From Brassica napus (lineage: Eukaryota; Streptophyta; Magnoliopsida; Brassicales; Brassicaceae): a DNA stretch of 64,000 nucleotides. The stretch covers positions 3,038,001 to 3,102,000 of the forward strand of contig NC_063435.1 in assembly GCF_020379485.1 (NCBI RefSeq), read 5' to 3'. The position numbers and the translations under genes were made by a program. Below are positions 51,445-63,918 of the stretch, in pieces. The notes beneath the pieces are model-generated. The model worked only from the letters and a program-made list of their open reading frames with translations. It had not been told where the DNA came from and did not search any database. The stretch's first letter is position 1, and the number at the start of each line of letters is the position of its first letter.

Positions 51445-52045
51445 GGGGCGGATCTACTTTATATAAGAGTGCAATTGCACCCACCCACAATTTAATTAAT
51501 GATCAATCTAATTTGTTGCACCCACATTAGAATTTAAATAATATTTTTCGCAATGATTAATATATGTCTCTCAAATCTCAATGATCAATATTCTTAATGA
51601 CTATATTACTGATTCTTATTGACTGACTGATGATATTAACATATAATATGGTCAGACTTTATGACTTTAAAATCTTTCAACTTTAAAAATCTCAGAAATC
51701 CATTCCGAAGGGTGTCATCACTCGAGGAACTCTGTTTTTCTCAAATCGTCTGACTAGTGACCATTAACATATAAATATGGTCAGGGGAAAACTGATATAC
51801 TTAATGACCATGTTAACATATAAATATGGTCAGGCGAAGTATGCCATATATTATTGACCATATTCTTACTAATTAATATATGTTTCTCAAGTCTCAATGA
51901 TCGATATTCTTACTGGTTATTACTGACCATACTAATATACACATCTGGCCAGGCGAATACGTACTGGCATATTAATAGATTTATATGTTAATATCGTCAG
52001 TCAGTATTTAATATGGTCAATAAGAATATTGATCATTGATAGACG
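51445..52045. mobile_element. Fold-back repeat region following a ggggcggatctac end
   Basis: A transposon-like end, aggggcggatctac with gtgcaattgcaccc, starts at about 51,445. Further in, about 51,579-51,648 (caatgatcaatattcttaat to ttaacatataatatgg) is the imperfect inverse of 51,980-52,038 (ttatatgttaatatcgtcag to attgatcattg). Between the arms, ttaacatataaatatggtca is repeated directly at about 51,765 and 51,811. No ORF is present. The outer boundary on the right is not defined. Confidence 0.6.
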
Positions 52046-52794
52046 AACAACTGATAGTATGTGATGAAGGAGAGACATAAGCTTGGTATAGGCTTAAGAA
52101 TTTTGTAGTACCAGTTGTTAGAGTGTTAAAAGACTGTGAAAAAGTTGATTAAGCAAGTCTATTATTAAGACGATTTGATAAAACAAAAGCTGTTTTTTGA
52201 GAGATTGTCTCTCAATCTATTTTCTGCATTACTTAATTATTGTTGTAACTTGCACTTACATCAAGTGTGCGTTAGGGATATCATATGAATAGATTTTTGT
52301 TGTTGAATAATTAATCTCCCGATTCATTTTTGTCAACAAAGAAGCTAGTCCGTTCAAGAAAATGTTTGCTTACTTCTCTTCTATTAATAAAAACAATTCA
52401 TCCTATTAAAAGCTTTAAAATATTTCACGTATAGGCATGTCAAGGATCTCTTCAGCTTGTAAATGAAACTTAACCTACTCTGGTTTAATAATGTGCAAAA
52501 ATACAAGAGTATCTCCAATGTTTTATTCTAAGATAATTTTTTTGACAACATTTCTAAAATGATATTAATATTCATTATAGAGAAAAAAATAAAAATATAT
52601 TAAAGTAGTTTTTCCTTTGAATATTATTATAGAGGCAAAGATAAAAATGGGTAGAGATGATCTACTAAGTGATCATTGTTTGATAACATAAATACATGGC
52701 TAATACAAAGCTTAAGGGGGAAAGCCGAAACACTAAGGTAAGATTAAGGCTGAACATAGTGATTAGTATAAGTTTTTATAGAGAGAGATAGATA
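52046..52794. other. Intergenic region downstream of OFP8
   Basis: AT-rich DNA without recognised genes. The last 100-150 bp are probably the OFP8 3' UTR. Confidence 0.35.
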
Positions 52795-53424
52795 TTAGGT
52801 AGAGAACAAGGTGGCATATATTTCTAAGAACACTTGGATTATAACACTGTGGTGTTGAAGAGAGTTCAACGATAGAAAACACTGAAGAAGCTGTTGTAGC
52901 TCGGCCGCTGCAAAGATCTGTCTCTCAACAATCATCTCCACCATTGACTTCCTGAAATCCTTATACGGATCATGTGACTTCTTCACCACCGCAAAACTCT
53001 CCCCTTTAGAGTAGTCCGAGGAGAAGCTTCTAGAAGAAACGAGTGTATCTCTATCGTCACTCTCTTCTTCTTCCTCGCTACACGACCAGCACCAAGACCC
53101 ACTTGACTTAAAACTAGAGGTAAGAAGAGGATCAGAACCAAACTGAGATGATCTCTGCTTCCTCTTTGTCTTAATCTTCTTCCTTATATCTCGAAAGGAA
53201 CGGCTTCCTTCGTAGAAAGGGTTTGGAGGGAAGGCATAAGGCTTAGGTTTGTGACGGTCCACGCGTGGAGCTTTGGTAAGGAAGAATCTCTCGGAAGAGG
53301 TGGTGTGGCTTGCAACAGCAGAAGTGTCAACGACGTCGTATAGACCTCGTGATCGGCAAGAGTTTAGAGATGACCTGACTATGCTTGGAACCCTGAGCCT
53401 CATTCTTTTGTCCATGTTTGACAA
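52795..53424 (-). CDS. OFP8: OVATE family protein 8
   Basis: OVATE family proteins are plant-specific transcriptional repressors that interact with TALE homeodomain proteins and influence organ shape. This single-exon gene encodes 209 residues. The basic N-terminus (MSNMDKRMRLRVPSIVRSSL) is followed by a Ser-rich and acidic middle (WCWSCSEEEEESDDRDTLV). The C-terminal OVATE domain occupies about residues 145-207 (DPYKDFRKSMVEMIVERQIF, AAELQQLLQCFLSLN, VIIQVFLEIYATLF). The first ATG is chosen because the OFP8 N-terminus I recall from Arabidopsis aligns with it; Met4 is the alternative. The gene is intact and its position agrees with At5g19650. Confidence 0.93.
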   Translation of the reverse strand: MSNMDKRMRLRVPSIVRSSLNSCRSRGLYDVVDTSAVASHTTSSERFFLTKAPRVDRHKPKPYAFPPNPFYEGSRSFRDIRKKIKTKRKQRSSQFGSDPLLTSSFKSSGSWCWSCSEEEEESDDRDTLVSSRSFSSDYSKGESFAVVKKSHDPYKDFRKSMVEMIVERQIFAAAELQQLLQCFLSLNSLQHHSVIIQVFLEIYATLFST

Positions 53425-54608
53425 TATTGATGGAGAGAGTGAGAGAGATAAGGAAAATGACTATTGAAGAAGACTCATGTATTAAAGGAGTGTATGTCAT
53501 ACGAGACTTGTGACTTGTGAGGTAAGGAGAGATAATCTGTTATTTTTTCTTTCTTGTTTTGGTATGCATATTTCGTAATATTGTTGATGATACAACATTT
53601 TACTTACCCATTATGTAATGTCTTTTGTCTTTTATCTGTCGTCTTTTACTTCAAACTATTCGAATAGCTGAGTCCAAAAATATATGTTTGGAATTTTCCT
53701 TCTTGATCTTTTCTTTCTGTTTTTCTTTTGTGTATATTCTTTACTTGTTTTAACTAATAAAAATATTTTTTAATTTGAAAATTTTGACAGAAAATGTGTG
53801 TGTTGTAATGCTTGTCATCTTGCAGAAGTCAGTTCTTTTTAGCTTTTCGAATTCCCTACCATCATGGAATTTTCTAAGTTTTCGTAATATGTAAAGAGCA
53901 GAATGATTATCTCTCTAGTCTTTATTTTTTTCTTGTATATTTTCTTATTTGTATTTTTATTACTACATTATTATTTTGTTCAGTTAAAGTTCATATTAAT
54001 ACATTTTACTATTTTTGTTTGTGTGTGATAAACTTTTTTAAAGGGAAAAATGTATGATAATAAATTTGATGGTTTTGCATTCTATTTGGTATAACATAGT
54101 GTTCCCAGCAAAAGCGTAGATGATATACTTATGGTGATGAATTTGTTCCAATGTGCTTGCGATGTATCTAATGTGACTCTCTACCTATGTAAATATTGGT
54201 TGTGTTGGATAAAATTTTACAATCTTGAATTTACAAATAGGTGACAAGATGTGTCTTTCTATGCCAGCAAAATGGTTACAAGATGTATCTTTCTATACTG
54301 AAAAATGATTACAAGATGTATGTTTTTGTCTCCGTTGGTTTGAACTCAACATCTAAATGCTACTTAAGTTTTAAACTAAGCCTAATCGGATTTTGATTTT
54401 GCAAGAAGACAAAAAAAAACGAGTCAGATCATGGGCCCACTTATCCAGCGCCTATACATGGGCTTTAGCCCAACACGACAACCCTACCGGCAACAAAGTT
54501 ACTACTGTGACTTAAACGCTGACGTTTTGAGCTTAAGAGAAATTAGCTTAGACCAGTTCCCCCACGAAGCTCCTCGTCGTCGTCGTCGTCCTGAGCTTGT
54601 AACCACCG
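53425..54608. other. Divergent intergenic region between OFP8 and the LRR gene
   Basis: About 1.2 kb shared upstream region for two divergent genes. A short direct repeat, acaagatgt.tctttctat, occurs at about 54,243 and 54,279 with a third partial copy. No gene is recognised. A GC-richer stretch from 54,430 is probably the leader of the LRR gene. Confidence 0.4.
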
Positions 54609-56174
54609 ATGGAGATCGATGATTCAGGTGATGTTCTCGATCTCACTAGCTGCCAGCTCCACAGTCTCGACTCAGTCGAGTTACCTCCGACGCTAATTGA
54701 GCTGGACCTTACGGCGAACCGTTTATCGGAATTGGACTCGAGGATCGCTCACCTCTCGATGCTCAAGAAGCTTTCTCTTCGCCAAAACCTAATCGAAGAC
54801 TCCGCCGTCGAGCCTCTCTCTCGCTGGGACGCCTTGTGCGATCTCGAGGTGATGATTATTCTCCACTCTCTGATCTTGCGAAAATCTTACGAATATGAGG
54901 CCATAAGATTGATCATCATTGTATATGCAGGAGCTGATTCTCAGAGATAACAAGCTAGCGAAAGTACCAGACGTCAGCATATTCTCAAGGCTTTTGGTTT
55001 TCGACGTATCGTTCAATGAGATCACTTCGTTGGAAGGGATATCAAAGGCCTCTAGCACGTTGAAGGAGCTCTATGTGTCTAAGAATGAAGTTAACAAGAT
55101 TATGGAGATTGAACACTTGCACGACTTGCAGATTCTTGAGCTGGGGTCTAATAGATTGCGGGTTTGTAATTGTCCCCTCCTTTGATGTTTACTAATCGCT
55201 TTACAATGCAATGAATAGGAAAGCTTTGTGGTTTATTCAGGTAATGGAGAATATGGAGAACTTGACAAAGTTAGAGGAACTGTGGCTGGGAAGAAACCGT
55301 ATCAAAGTTGTGAACTTGTGTGGGCTCAGATGTGTTAAAAAGATTAGCTTGCAGAGTAATCGGTTGACCTCTATGAAAGGATTTGAGGTGTGTGCATTGT
55401 TTTACCTTTTAGCAGATAGCCTGATACTCTTACCATCATTTTATTCTTCTGATGCATTGAAAAACATGTGTACAGGACTGTGTTGCTCTTGAAGAGTTGT
55501 ATTTGAGCCATAATGGTATCTCAAAAATGGAGGGTTTGAGTGCATTGGTTAACCTACGGGTGTTGGATGTGTCGAACAACAAGCTCACATCAGTTGATGA
55601 CATTCAGAACCTCACAAAGTATGTCACTTTCCTTGCTTCAGGACTGTTTTTTTTGTTTTTTGGTAATTTTACATCCTGGCTTTATTTTAACCTGTAGGCT
55701 GGAAGACTTATGGCTTAATGACAACCAGATAGAATCACTTGAAGCAATCACAGAAGCTGTTACAGGCTCTAAAGAGAAGCTTACCACTATCTACCTCGAA
55801 AATAACCCTTGTGTAAGTTTTAGATATGGCATGTCTGTTTAGTGATACGCATTTGATCCCATTGCTAATCTAGATAATCTTCTAGTGCATTAAGGAACAT
55901 AACTTGAAGATCACAACTTGTTTGTGGTCTTCTGCATCTGTCTGTTCATTTATTTGGTTGAGACCCAATGTCTTCTTTAGGTTATTAGTTTCTCTGGCTC
56001 GGAATTTGTGAAAAGGTGTCATTTCACTTTGGATCCATCTAACTATATCTAGTTCAATTATATTCATTTATGTGTGTTTGTATCTCTTCTCAGGCCAAGT
56101 CTTCTGATTACGTTGCTGTGCTCAGAAAAATCTTCCCCAACGTGGAGCAAATAGACTCTAACTTATTTGCTTAA
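54609..56174 (+). CDS. SDS22-like leucine-rich repeat protein
   Basis: Six exons (54609..54848, 54931..55161, 55241..55387, 55476..55618, 55698..55812, 56094..56174; all GT/AG) total 957 nt and encode 318 residues. The protein is almost entirely SDS22-type LRRs of about 22 residues. Examples are LIELDLTANRLSELDSRIAH, LEELWLGRNRIKVVNLCGL, LEELYLSHNGISKMEGLSAL and LEDLWLNDNQIESLEAI. It ends with a capping segment VLRKIFPNVEQIDSNLFA. SDS22 is a conserved regulator of protein phosphatase 1, so a role as a nuclear or cytosolic PP1 regulator is inferred. The position fits At5g19680. The gene is intact. Several introns are under 100 bp. Confidence 0.93.
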
Positions 56175-56904
56175 GAAGTTGGATATTTCTTGTGTTCTCG
56201 TTTTTAGAGAGCCTGCTTCCTCATGGTTTAGACTTTAGAGCATGTGTATCGACTCCAAGAGATCAGGTGAAACGCAGTCATCTTCTGTTTATCATAAAGA
56301 TGTGCAAACGAGCAAATCATACCGTTCACTGGAGCGATATTTTATCAAAAAAACGTATCTAGTGTTCGCTTGCAAGCAAAATCAATACTTGTTTTTGGTC
56401 TGTAAGCAGTAGTATTTGGACTCTGTCTGTAACAGGTAATCCCGAGTAGTCTGAGGTTGTCTTTGTTTCGACCAACAGTAACTTGAGTACTTTGACTTTC
56501 CCCTGGCATTCTTATCTTTCTTTTTTTTTGTTTCATGTGATTGTTTAGTATTGAAAAGTTGCTATGTTACTACTTTTTGGTTACTGGTTATATAAGTTTT
56601 TGGCTTCTAATTTATATTTGTCGAGAAAAGCACTTTGTATGTTCTTCCATCACCAGTGTGAAGTTCATGAACAGAACAAAAAAAGAAAGATAACATGGTT
56701 GACGAGATTTTTACCGGTCTGGAAAGTCAACTGCGGTTTGGTTTGATTGCTAAAATAAAGAGGACCTTTATTAGATGAATGTGTAGCGAATCAACACTTG
56801 ACATGTGTTAAATCCACGAAGGCGCTAGTCTTCGGGGCCCAGTCGTTTGCTAGTTACCGGCTGGAATAGTAACTTTCGTGTTTACACCATTTCACCGACG
56901 GAAT
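56175..56904. other. Intergenic region downstream of the LRR gene
   Basis: Probable 3' UTR for the first 300 bp, then AT-rich sequence. From about 56,800 the base composition rises as the transposase remnant begins. No left terminal inverted repeat matching the one at 57,937 was found. Confidence 0.4.
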
Positions 56905-57960
56905 AATAAGATTATTTGGAGAAGAGTATCTACGAAGACCCACATCGGAGGATCTTCAACGACTCCTCGATATTGGAGAGAAACGTGGGTTTCCTGGCAT
57001 GGTCGGAAGCATTGACTGTATGCATTGGGAGTGGAAGAATTGCCCAACCGCTTGGAAAGGACAGTACGCACGTGGATCAGGAAAACCGACAATTGTCTTA
57101 GAGGCTGTGGCTTCACACGATCTTTGGATTTGGCACGCTTTTTTTGGTCCTCCTTGTACCTTAAACGATATCAATGTCCTCGATCGGTCTCCTGTTTTTG
57201 ATGACATTTTAGAAGGTCGGGCCCCGAGGGTAAAGTACGTCGTCAACGAACACACGTATAAGTTGGCGTACTACCTCACAGACGGTATATATCCAAAATG
57301 GTCAACATTTATCCAATCTATCACACTCCCTCAAAGTCCTAAACAAGAGTTATTTGCTAAAGTTCAAGAAGCAACCCGAAAAGATGTGGAGCGGGCTTTT
57401 GGAGTACTACAATCCCGGTTTGCAATTGTGAGAAACCCGGCTCTTACAATGAACAAAGCAAAGATAGGGAAGATTATGAGAGCATGTATCATACTACACA
57501 ATATGGTAGTCGAAAATGAACGAGATGGATACATTCATTACGATATATCTGAATTTGAAGAAGGAGACGTCACCAGAAGTTCAGAGGTCGAAACCGAGAG
57601 GCCTACAAATCTGAATAATATGTTTCCCAATCGGAATGATCTTCGTGATAGGCGTATGCATGAACGATTGAAGAATGATTTAATCGAAAATATTTGGAAC
57701 AAGTTTGGTGATGAAGATTAATAATTAGTGTTTCTTGATTTCTTTATATTTTATCATTGTATCTTTTTTTTCATGCAATTAATAAAATTATATTTCACAA
57801 AAAAAAAAAAAAAAAAATTATTCCTAAGGATTCTAACTTCGGGCTCACCATTGTTCACACATTTTTCACAAGAATCCTTAACTATTCAAAAAAAAAAAAA
57901 AATATTAATCTAATCCTAAGGACTCCACAATGGGTATCACCATTGTGGATGCTCTTACCG
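56905..57960 (+). mobile_element. 5'-truncated PIF/Harbinger element
   Basis: The transposase frame can be read from about 56,911 (RLFGEEYLRRPTSEDLQRLL) to TAA at 57,721, about 270 codons. This is the C-terminal half of a PIF/Harbinger transposase. The DDE triad is recognisable: Asp in GSIDCMHWEW, Asp in LNDINVLDRSP and Glu in RKDVERAFGVLQ. After two A-rich stretches the element ends near 57,955 with ccattgtggatgctc followed by tta. The inverse, gagcatccacaatgg with a TAA/TTA target, is the usual Harbinger end in Brassicaceae. The N-terminal DNA-binding part and the left end are missing. It lies immediately upstream of the STT3A-like gene. Confidence 0.85.
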
Positions 57961-58108
57961 CCCATGTAATATCACGTGTGAGCGAGAGAGATTGTTTGGA
58001 TAGTTTTGTTACGAAAAACCGCGAGTCTTCTTTGACTTTTGAAGTTGTTTCTGTCTGTGTCCCTTCTCACTCTCTTCAATCCGAGCTCACCTTCGCCGCG
58101 TTAAAACA

Positions 58109-59684
58109 ATGGCGGCTCTAGAGAGGAGCCAACCTCCCGGAACGTCGTCTGCGATGAGGAATGCTTTCGGGACTGTACTCTCAGCTCTGATCCTAGTCCT
58201 CATTGGTGTCCTCGCTTTCTCCATTCGACTCTTCTCTGTGAGTTATACTCACATCTCTGCTCCTTTGATTTATTCCAATAAACTTGGCTCTAGATCCGAC
58301 TATCTTGGATCCGCCACTGATCGTTGTAGCTTAAATGTTGTTGCTGATTGTTCCAGTAGAGATATTTTATAGTTGTAACTTTTACGTGCATTCATATGTT
58401 TCCTCAGATATTTGCTTGTCGTATCTACTTTGAATTAAGTTAATTCTTTCTTTTAGTTTTAATGGTCTTAATACTTTTGGTTTTCTATGTAAAGTTGGTT
58501 GATTTCTTTTTCAGGTCATAAAGTATGAAAGTGTCATTCATGAGTTCGATCCTTACTTTAACTATAGGGTCACTCAGGTTCCTCTCTCTTTTCTTTTATA
58601 TCAGTTTTTTTCTCTGTTGGCGTATTGTCCTGTTAATTTACCATTTGTTGTTTTTTTTTTCAGTTCTTATCGAATAATGGAATATACGAGTTCTGGAACT
58701 GGTTTGATGATCGGACCTGGTAATTTTAGGATCAGATATTTAGTTTTATTTGATATCTTCAAATAGTTTTATTTTCTCATTTGATTTGATAATAGGTATC
58801 CTCTTGGCCGTGTGATTGGAGGGACTGTTTACCCTGGGTTAACATTGACTGCTGGAACCATCTGGTGGTGAGTTTAGTTTGAAACCAGCAATAATTTGAT
58901 ATACACACGTATGGGTAGTTTGAAAGTTTTGATATTTACATCTGTCCGCCACAGGGTCTTGAATTCATTGAACATCCCTCTGTCTGTAGAGACTGTTTGT
59001 GTCTTCACTGCACCTGTGTTTTCAGCTTTTGCGTCATGGGCAACTTACCTTTTGACCAAGGTTTGTCTTTTGCCTAACATGACCTCTCTAGTAAATTCAA
59101 GAATCAGTTGGACCAACAGTGTATATTTGCATTGTGACAGGAAGTTAAGGGATCCAGTGCAGCACTAGCAGCTGCTGCTCTTTTGACCATGGTATGTTTT
59201 TCAATTCGTATTCGTGGATTTTTTTTATTTATCAAATGATGTTTTGGAAGAGCTCTGAACACTAGAACATCATGTTTATTTCTTCTAATATCTTCTTGCT
59301 TTGTTTTCTAATGCCATGTATTTAGCATTGGTGCATCATTTAGTGGAATTTGCTACAAAAGTCTGTTGATGTGATACTTCAGAATTTTGTTTTGTTTCTT
59401 TTACTAAACAGTTATCTTTGCAGGTTCCCTCATATATTTCCCGATCTGTAGCTGGGAGCTATGACAACGAAGCTGTTGCCATTTTTGCTTTGATTTTCAC
59501 TTTTTATCTTTACATTAAGATTAGGGTTTTCATTCAACAACCAACATCAAGCTTTCTCTTGTCAGTTTTGGTTTGTCTTTGTCGCCAAGTCCTATTATAT
59601 TTATTCTTATCAGTGATCCTTATCATGAAATTTATGCAGACTCTAAATACATGGTTACAGTCAAGATTCCTGGTGGGTTCGTAA
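58109..59684 (+). pseudogene. STT3A: STT3A oligosaccharyltransferase catalytic subunit, 3'-truncated
   Basis: STT3 transfers the preassembled glycan to Asn-X-Ser/Thr in the ER lumen. Exons 58109..58237, 58515..58577, 58664..58719, 58796..58867, 58955..59060, 59141..59191 and 59424..about 59525 encode the first 193 residues. They include the first membrane helix, the essential FDPYFNYR acidic motif, DDRTWYPLGR and the [10 protein letters not shown] segment. At the end of exon 7 the conserved junction after YLYIK lacks a GT; the next GT is six bases later. The following exon begins with TLNT, as in the family, and then diverges to an immediate stop at 59,684. About 500 residues, including the catalytic WWDYG region, are absent from the remaining 4.3 kb. 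It is a broken gene unless the rest lies beyond 64 kb. Confidence 0.88.
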
Positions 59685-62600
59685 AATTTTTGTAAACCTT
59701 ATTTGGATTTGTTAAGGAAATTCGAAATAGCATCAGCTTAAGCTATCATATCAACATCTATATTCATCCAAACAACGCTCAAACTCTTTCACGTGAAGCT
59801 CTGCATGATCATCTAACGTGTTATAAATATTGATAAGTAACACTCAGCTGCATTGATCTTGTTCATCTTGGTCTTGAGCACCCTATATATAAAAATTGTT
59901 CTTTAATATCTGTCACGATACTTCACGTTTTCGACGTCATGATTGCATTCACCTTGGAAGATAGTGTCTTGGTTAACCAATCTGAACCGGCTTTCATATT
60001 TTAAATCATTTGAAAATATGAAAATGCTATTAGTGGAAATTATAATATACATGGATTCTATGACTGTTATTTCTTAGATTTTCTTACCACAACTACGTTT
60101 TACGTACTTATGTGAGTTGTCCTATTGAGCCTGTATATATGTATATTTATAATGTGGTTGTTGAGCTAAAAGAATAGATAATTTGGTTATATAACTTATG
60201 TTAGTATATGTGCAATTATTTTCCGCACGTATATAATATATGCTTAATGCTTTGCTCACTCACGATGGGGATGCATTTTCTTTTTTTTATTAGGGCAAAA
60301 AAATGTCAAAACTAGGGATAATTTTATATGATCTTCAAAAATTTGTCAACTAATATTAATACCCACTTACAAAACTGATTACGCCTATCACCAAATCATT
60401 GTACGCAACCACTTCAATGGTTTACTGTTTCTTATAAAAAAAGTTTCTAGGAAATTCATGTATAAGATGAAATGATGATCAGATTACCCGTTCGTACGGT
60501 ATTATGATTCGTATAACATTGAGTATATTTTTTTTTTGTAATTTAACATTGAAAAGAAATATTTTTTACAAGTACTGTAGACTCTGTAGTACATATCTTG
60601 AAGACTTGAAATGTAGTACATAGATACGGATTTCACAAGATGGAGAAGATAATTCTTTTTTTGAACTTTTGCTTAGATGTAGAAGTTAATTAAGTACGTG
60701 GACTTGTGTAAACTAGGCATGCTTCAGCGTTATTATAAGGACATGGCTCCAAGCGAAAAGCACGTCTCTTTGAAAATAAAAGTCATGATACTGCAACATA
60801 AATTTAAATATTTTTACGTACGTTAAAAAAAGTCAAATGCTTAAAAAAAAGAAGTCAAATCAAATGCTTAAAAGCCAAGAAAATGCCAATAGTATACAAA
60901 TGCTGTTTAAATATTTTAGCTTTTGTTTTTCCACCAAGTAAGTGCTAATCGTCAAAATAAAATAATTTAGCAGTATATATTATCAGTTACTTTGGGTATT
61001 ATTTAACAACATATGTACACATACATAGAAATTGCTTTGGAAGCTATTTTGCATGGAAAATAAATATTTTCTTCTTTTTTCACAAAATCTTGTTTTAGAT
61101 TTTTTTGTTTGTTTCAAAATATTGTGTTCTTATAAATACGGCTTCTCAAACTAATTTTCACATTACATTTTTACCTAAAACTAATAACTTTGTATTATTC
61201 TCATATTAAATAATTATGGATGTATTAAACATAGGCATATTAATAAACTTGAAAGTTTCTTAATATATATATATATATATATGTATATATATTTGTATGT
61301 ATGAGATGTGGCAACACGCCATTTTTGTAAATTGGAGGAAGTATATGACTAACAAATATATTTTAAAAGTCAAACATATCAAGCACTAAAAGTCAAACAT
61401 TTGTAAATGGAAATACAAAGTCAACAGCAATTGATCTTGGGATAGCATCATCAATGATGTATAATATGTATCCAGAGACATGTTCGGGTGTTTGAGGGCA
61501 AGACAAGATCAAGTGAAAGACAGCTTTCCTCTCCTAATTGAATGACATGTTTATATGTACAAAAAAGAATGACAGATTTATTGAGACAAATTCAAATCCA
61601 TGGAACAAGTAACAATGACTCGAACTCTCGAAGAAACAAAATAAAACATACAACGACTCTTCGTTGATAACAAAATATATAAGGTAGTTATTGTTGACCA
61701 CAAAACTTCTAATGTCTTCCATCTACCTCTAACGTGGATTACTTACTCTAAATTCTAGGTTTTCTTCGTTCGTCTTCTTATTACTGTTGGTGCAAGCTTA
61801 GTTATTTATTTTTATTTTTGATAAAAAGGTGCAAGCTTAGTTACAATGGTATATCATAGAGGGGGGACCATAGGAAAGATAAATATATGTTTGAAGTAAC
61901 AAAAGCTACTTGAACGATCTTGAATTCATAATTTAATGAGAGAGGGATGTATCATCTTAAAAAATAATGATAATTATTACTGAGATAAGCAATGATATTT
62001 TTGTATACTTATACATATATATAATCTTAGAATCTCAAGTTGAGAAACCTTCATTGGAGGTGAGGTGCTCTGATGGTGATAAATGTTAAGGATATCGATT
62101 ACATTTCACCAAGTATAAACACACATAGGTACCTTAGAAAATTAAGTATATAGTTAAAAATTATATATGTTACCGATATCGATTACATTTCACCATGTAT
62201 AAGAGTAAAAACGCATAGGTAATTTAGAAAATAAAGTATATATTTAAAAATATATACTTAAACCAAAAGTTTGATTAAGGGTTAATTAATATTTCTATAC
62301 TATTAGGTCCGAGTTTTGAGTCAAGAGAAAACGAATTATGCAAATTAATGGGAGAAAAACTATAAGAGATTTTTATCATGGTGCAAGAAATACTGTGAAA
62401 GTGTAGATCCCATAGGACAACTCTCAGTGCTAAAAATGGTGCAGTAATCCTCATAAAGAAAAATTGTCGGATTTAAAATCGCATGTAATATTTCTCATAG
62501 TTTATAATAACATAATTAACCTGTTTTAAAAAAAAAAAACTAAAAGGAAATATGTATATATTAAAAAGATAAATTAAAAATTAGTAACTAAGATGATCAC

Positions 62601-63378
62601 AATAAATTATAAATCTTTGCTATATATGAGATATAATATGTTTATAAAACATAATTGGTGTATATCTAGATGACTAGCTCATGTGTATATCAAACAGTTT
62701 AATTTATATACATTGTTTGGCAATCGTTGATGAGTTCGTTCCCCACAAGAGAAATCTCAAGAAAATGAGAAATGAACACAAGCCTCAGAATGATGATGTA
62801 TTTTGGATATGAGATTGTCGGAAACCCAACATAGAAAAGATTCACGATGAGGGTATCCCGTGTGTACGCTATTTAACGGTAAAACAAAGATAGGAGAGGT
62901 TTCAATAGAAGAAGAAAATAAAACATTTTATTAAGACTATCTCTGATTTAACTCTATTTTATGTATTTTTTTAAAAATAGAATAACTTTATTATAGATGT
63001 AGATATGCTTCAATAGAAGGAGAAAATACAGAGGAATGTTACATTTTTACTTTCTTTTTAAAATTACTCTATTTTACAGAGAGAAAAAAAGAGTTGAATT
63101 AGATATACCCCAAGTATTGACATTGTTTTCATATGTAACAACTAGTTGAGAAATAAATCTTGACACTTAAATCCGAAGTTGACTATTTGCAGGTGTCTTA
63201 TTATATTATGAGTGAAAAATTCAATTCTAACTTTCCTCATCTTTGATATTATGTGGATTCAGATAAACCTTTAAGGTGTGTGTCTTTGTGCATGTTTCAG
63301 TAATATAACCAGTACATAATATAATGTCAATATATAAATTTGGTACTATGTGGTTTTTGTTATACCACAATATATACA
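59685..63378. other. AT-rich intergenic region
   Basis: No gene is recognised in 3.7 kb. A (TA)n run lies at 61,264-61,292. A tandem duplication lies at 62,087-62,260: gatatcgattacatttcacc at 62,091 recurs at 62,175, period 84 bp, with conserved cataggta and aagtatat blocks. Nothing resembles the missing part of STT3A. Confidence 0.45.
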
Positions 63379-63521
63379 TAGCCGGCCTTGAGATTTTGGA
63401 GGTATGTGGCTGTGTCTATGTAAAAAAGAAAAATTGAGAATATTCATATGTATTTTTTTTTTAAAAAAAATTAGAGGCATGTTGCAAATGTTTCACTACG
63501 CATTCCTCGGGGCCGGCCCTT
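63379..63521. mobile_element. GGCC-ended MITE, copy 2
   Basis: A 143-bp element starts with gccggccttgagattttgg and ends with ggggccggccct. It shares ends and internal order with the copy at 14,427-14,607. The interior is A/T-rich and non-coding. A related but degraded stretch, cggggtttga-like gccgggtttgaaattttg, occurs near 35,027 in the intron of the oxidase-like gene. Confidence 0.65.
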
Positions 63522-63824
63522 ATATAAGTTATTGAAAACTGATCAGCACACATAGAATATTGTTTGCGGCTGTAATCTACATTAACAATATCAGTTTCAG
63601 GGGTTACATACTCCCGCGCAGCTCGGTATATATATAATAGGGACCACTTACACTCCTACAAATCATACATATTTTTAAATATATAAAATAATAAACAGCG
63701 GCTAATAATAATGTTCGTCAATTAAATAACTATTTGACTTTTTATTTTAATTGAAGAAAATCCACTGCACATATATTTGAACCGTTCTTGTTAAGACGTG
63801 GACACGTTTAGGTCTACTTCTGTA

Positions 63825-63834
63825 CTATATATAG
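63825..63834 (+). promoter_or_regulatory. TATA box of the gene at the right edge
   Basis: The sequence ctatatatag lies about 90 bp before the ATG at 63,919, a normal TATA-to-start spacing for a plant gene with a short leader. The downstream sequence is less AT-rich and looks like a leader. Confidence 0.5.
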
Positions 63835-63918
63835 AACCAGAAAAAGTTATGCTTCAGACATCGGCAAATAATCTTATCTACAAACTCAAAATCGTCTTGT
63901 GTTTCATTTCACATAGCA

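Noticed and set aside
57728..57969. Short Lys-rich frames after the Harbinger transposase
   Set aside because: They arise from A tracts between the transposase stop and the right terminal repeat.
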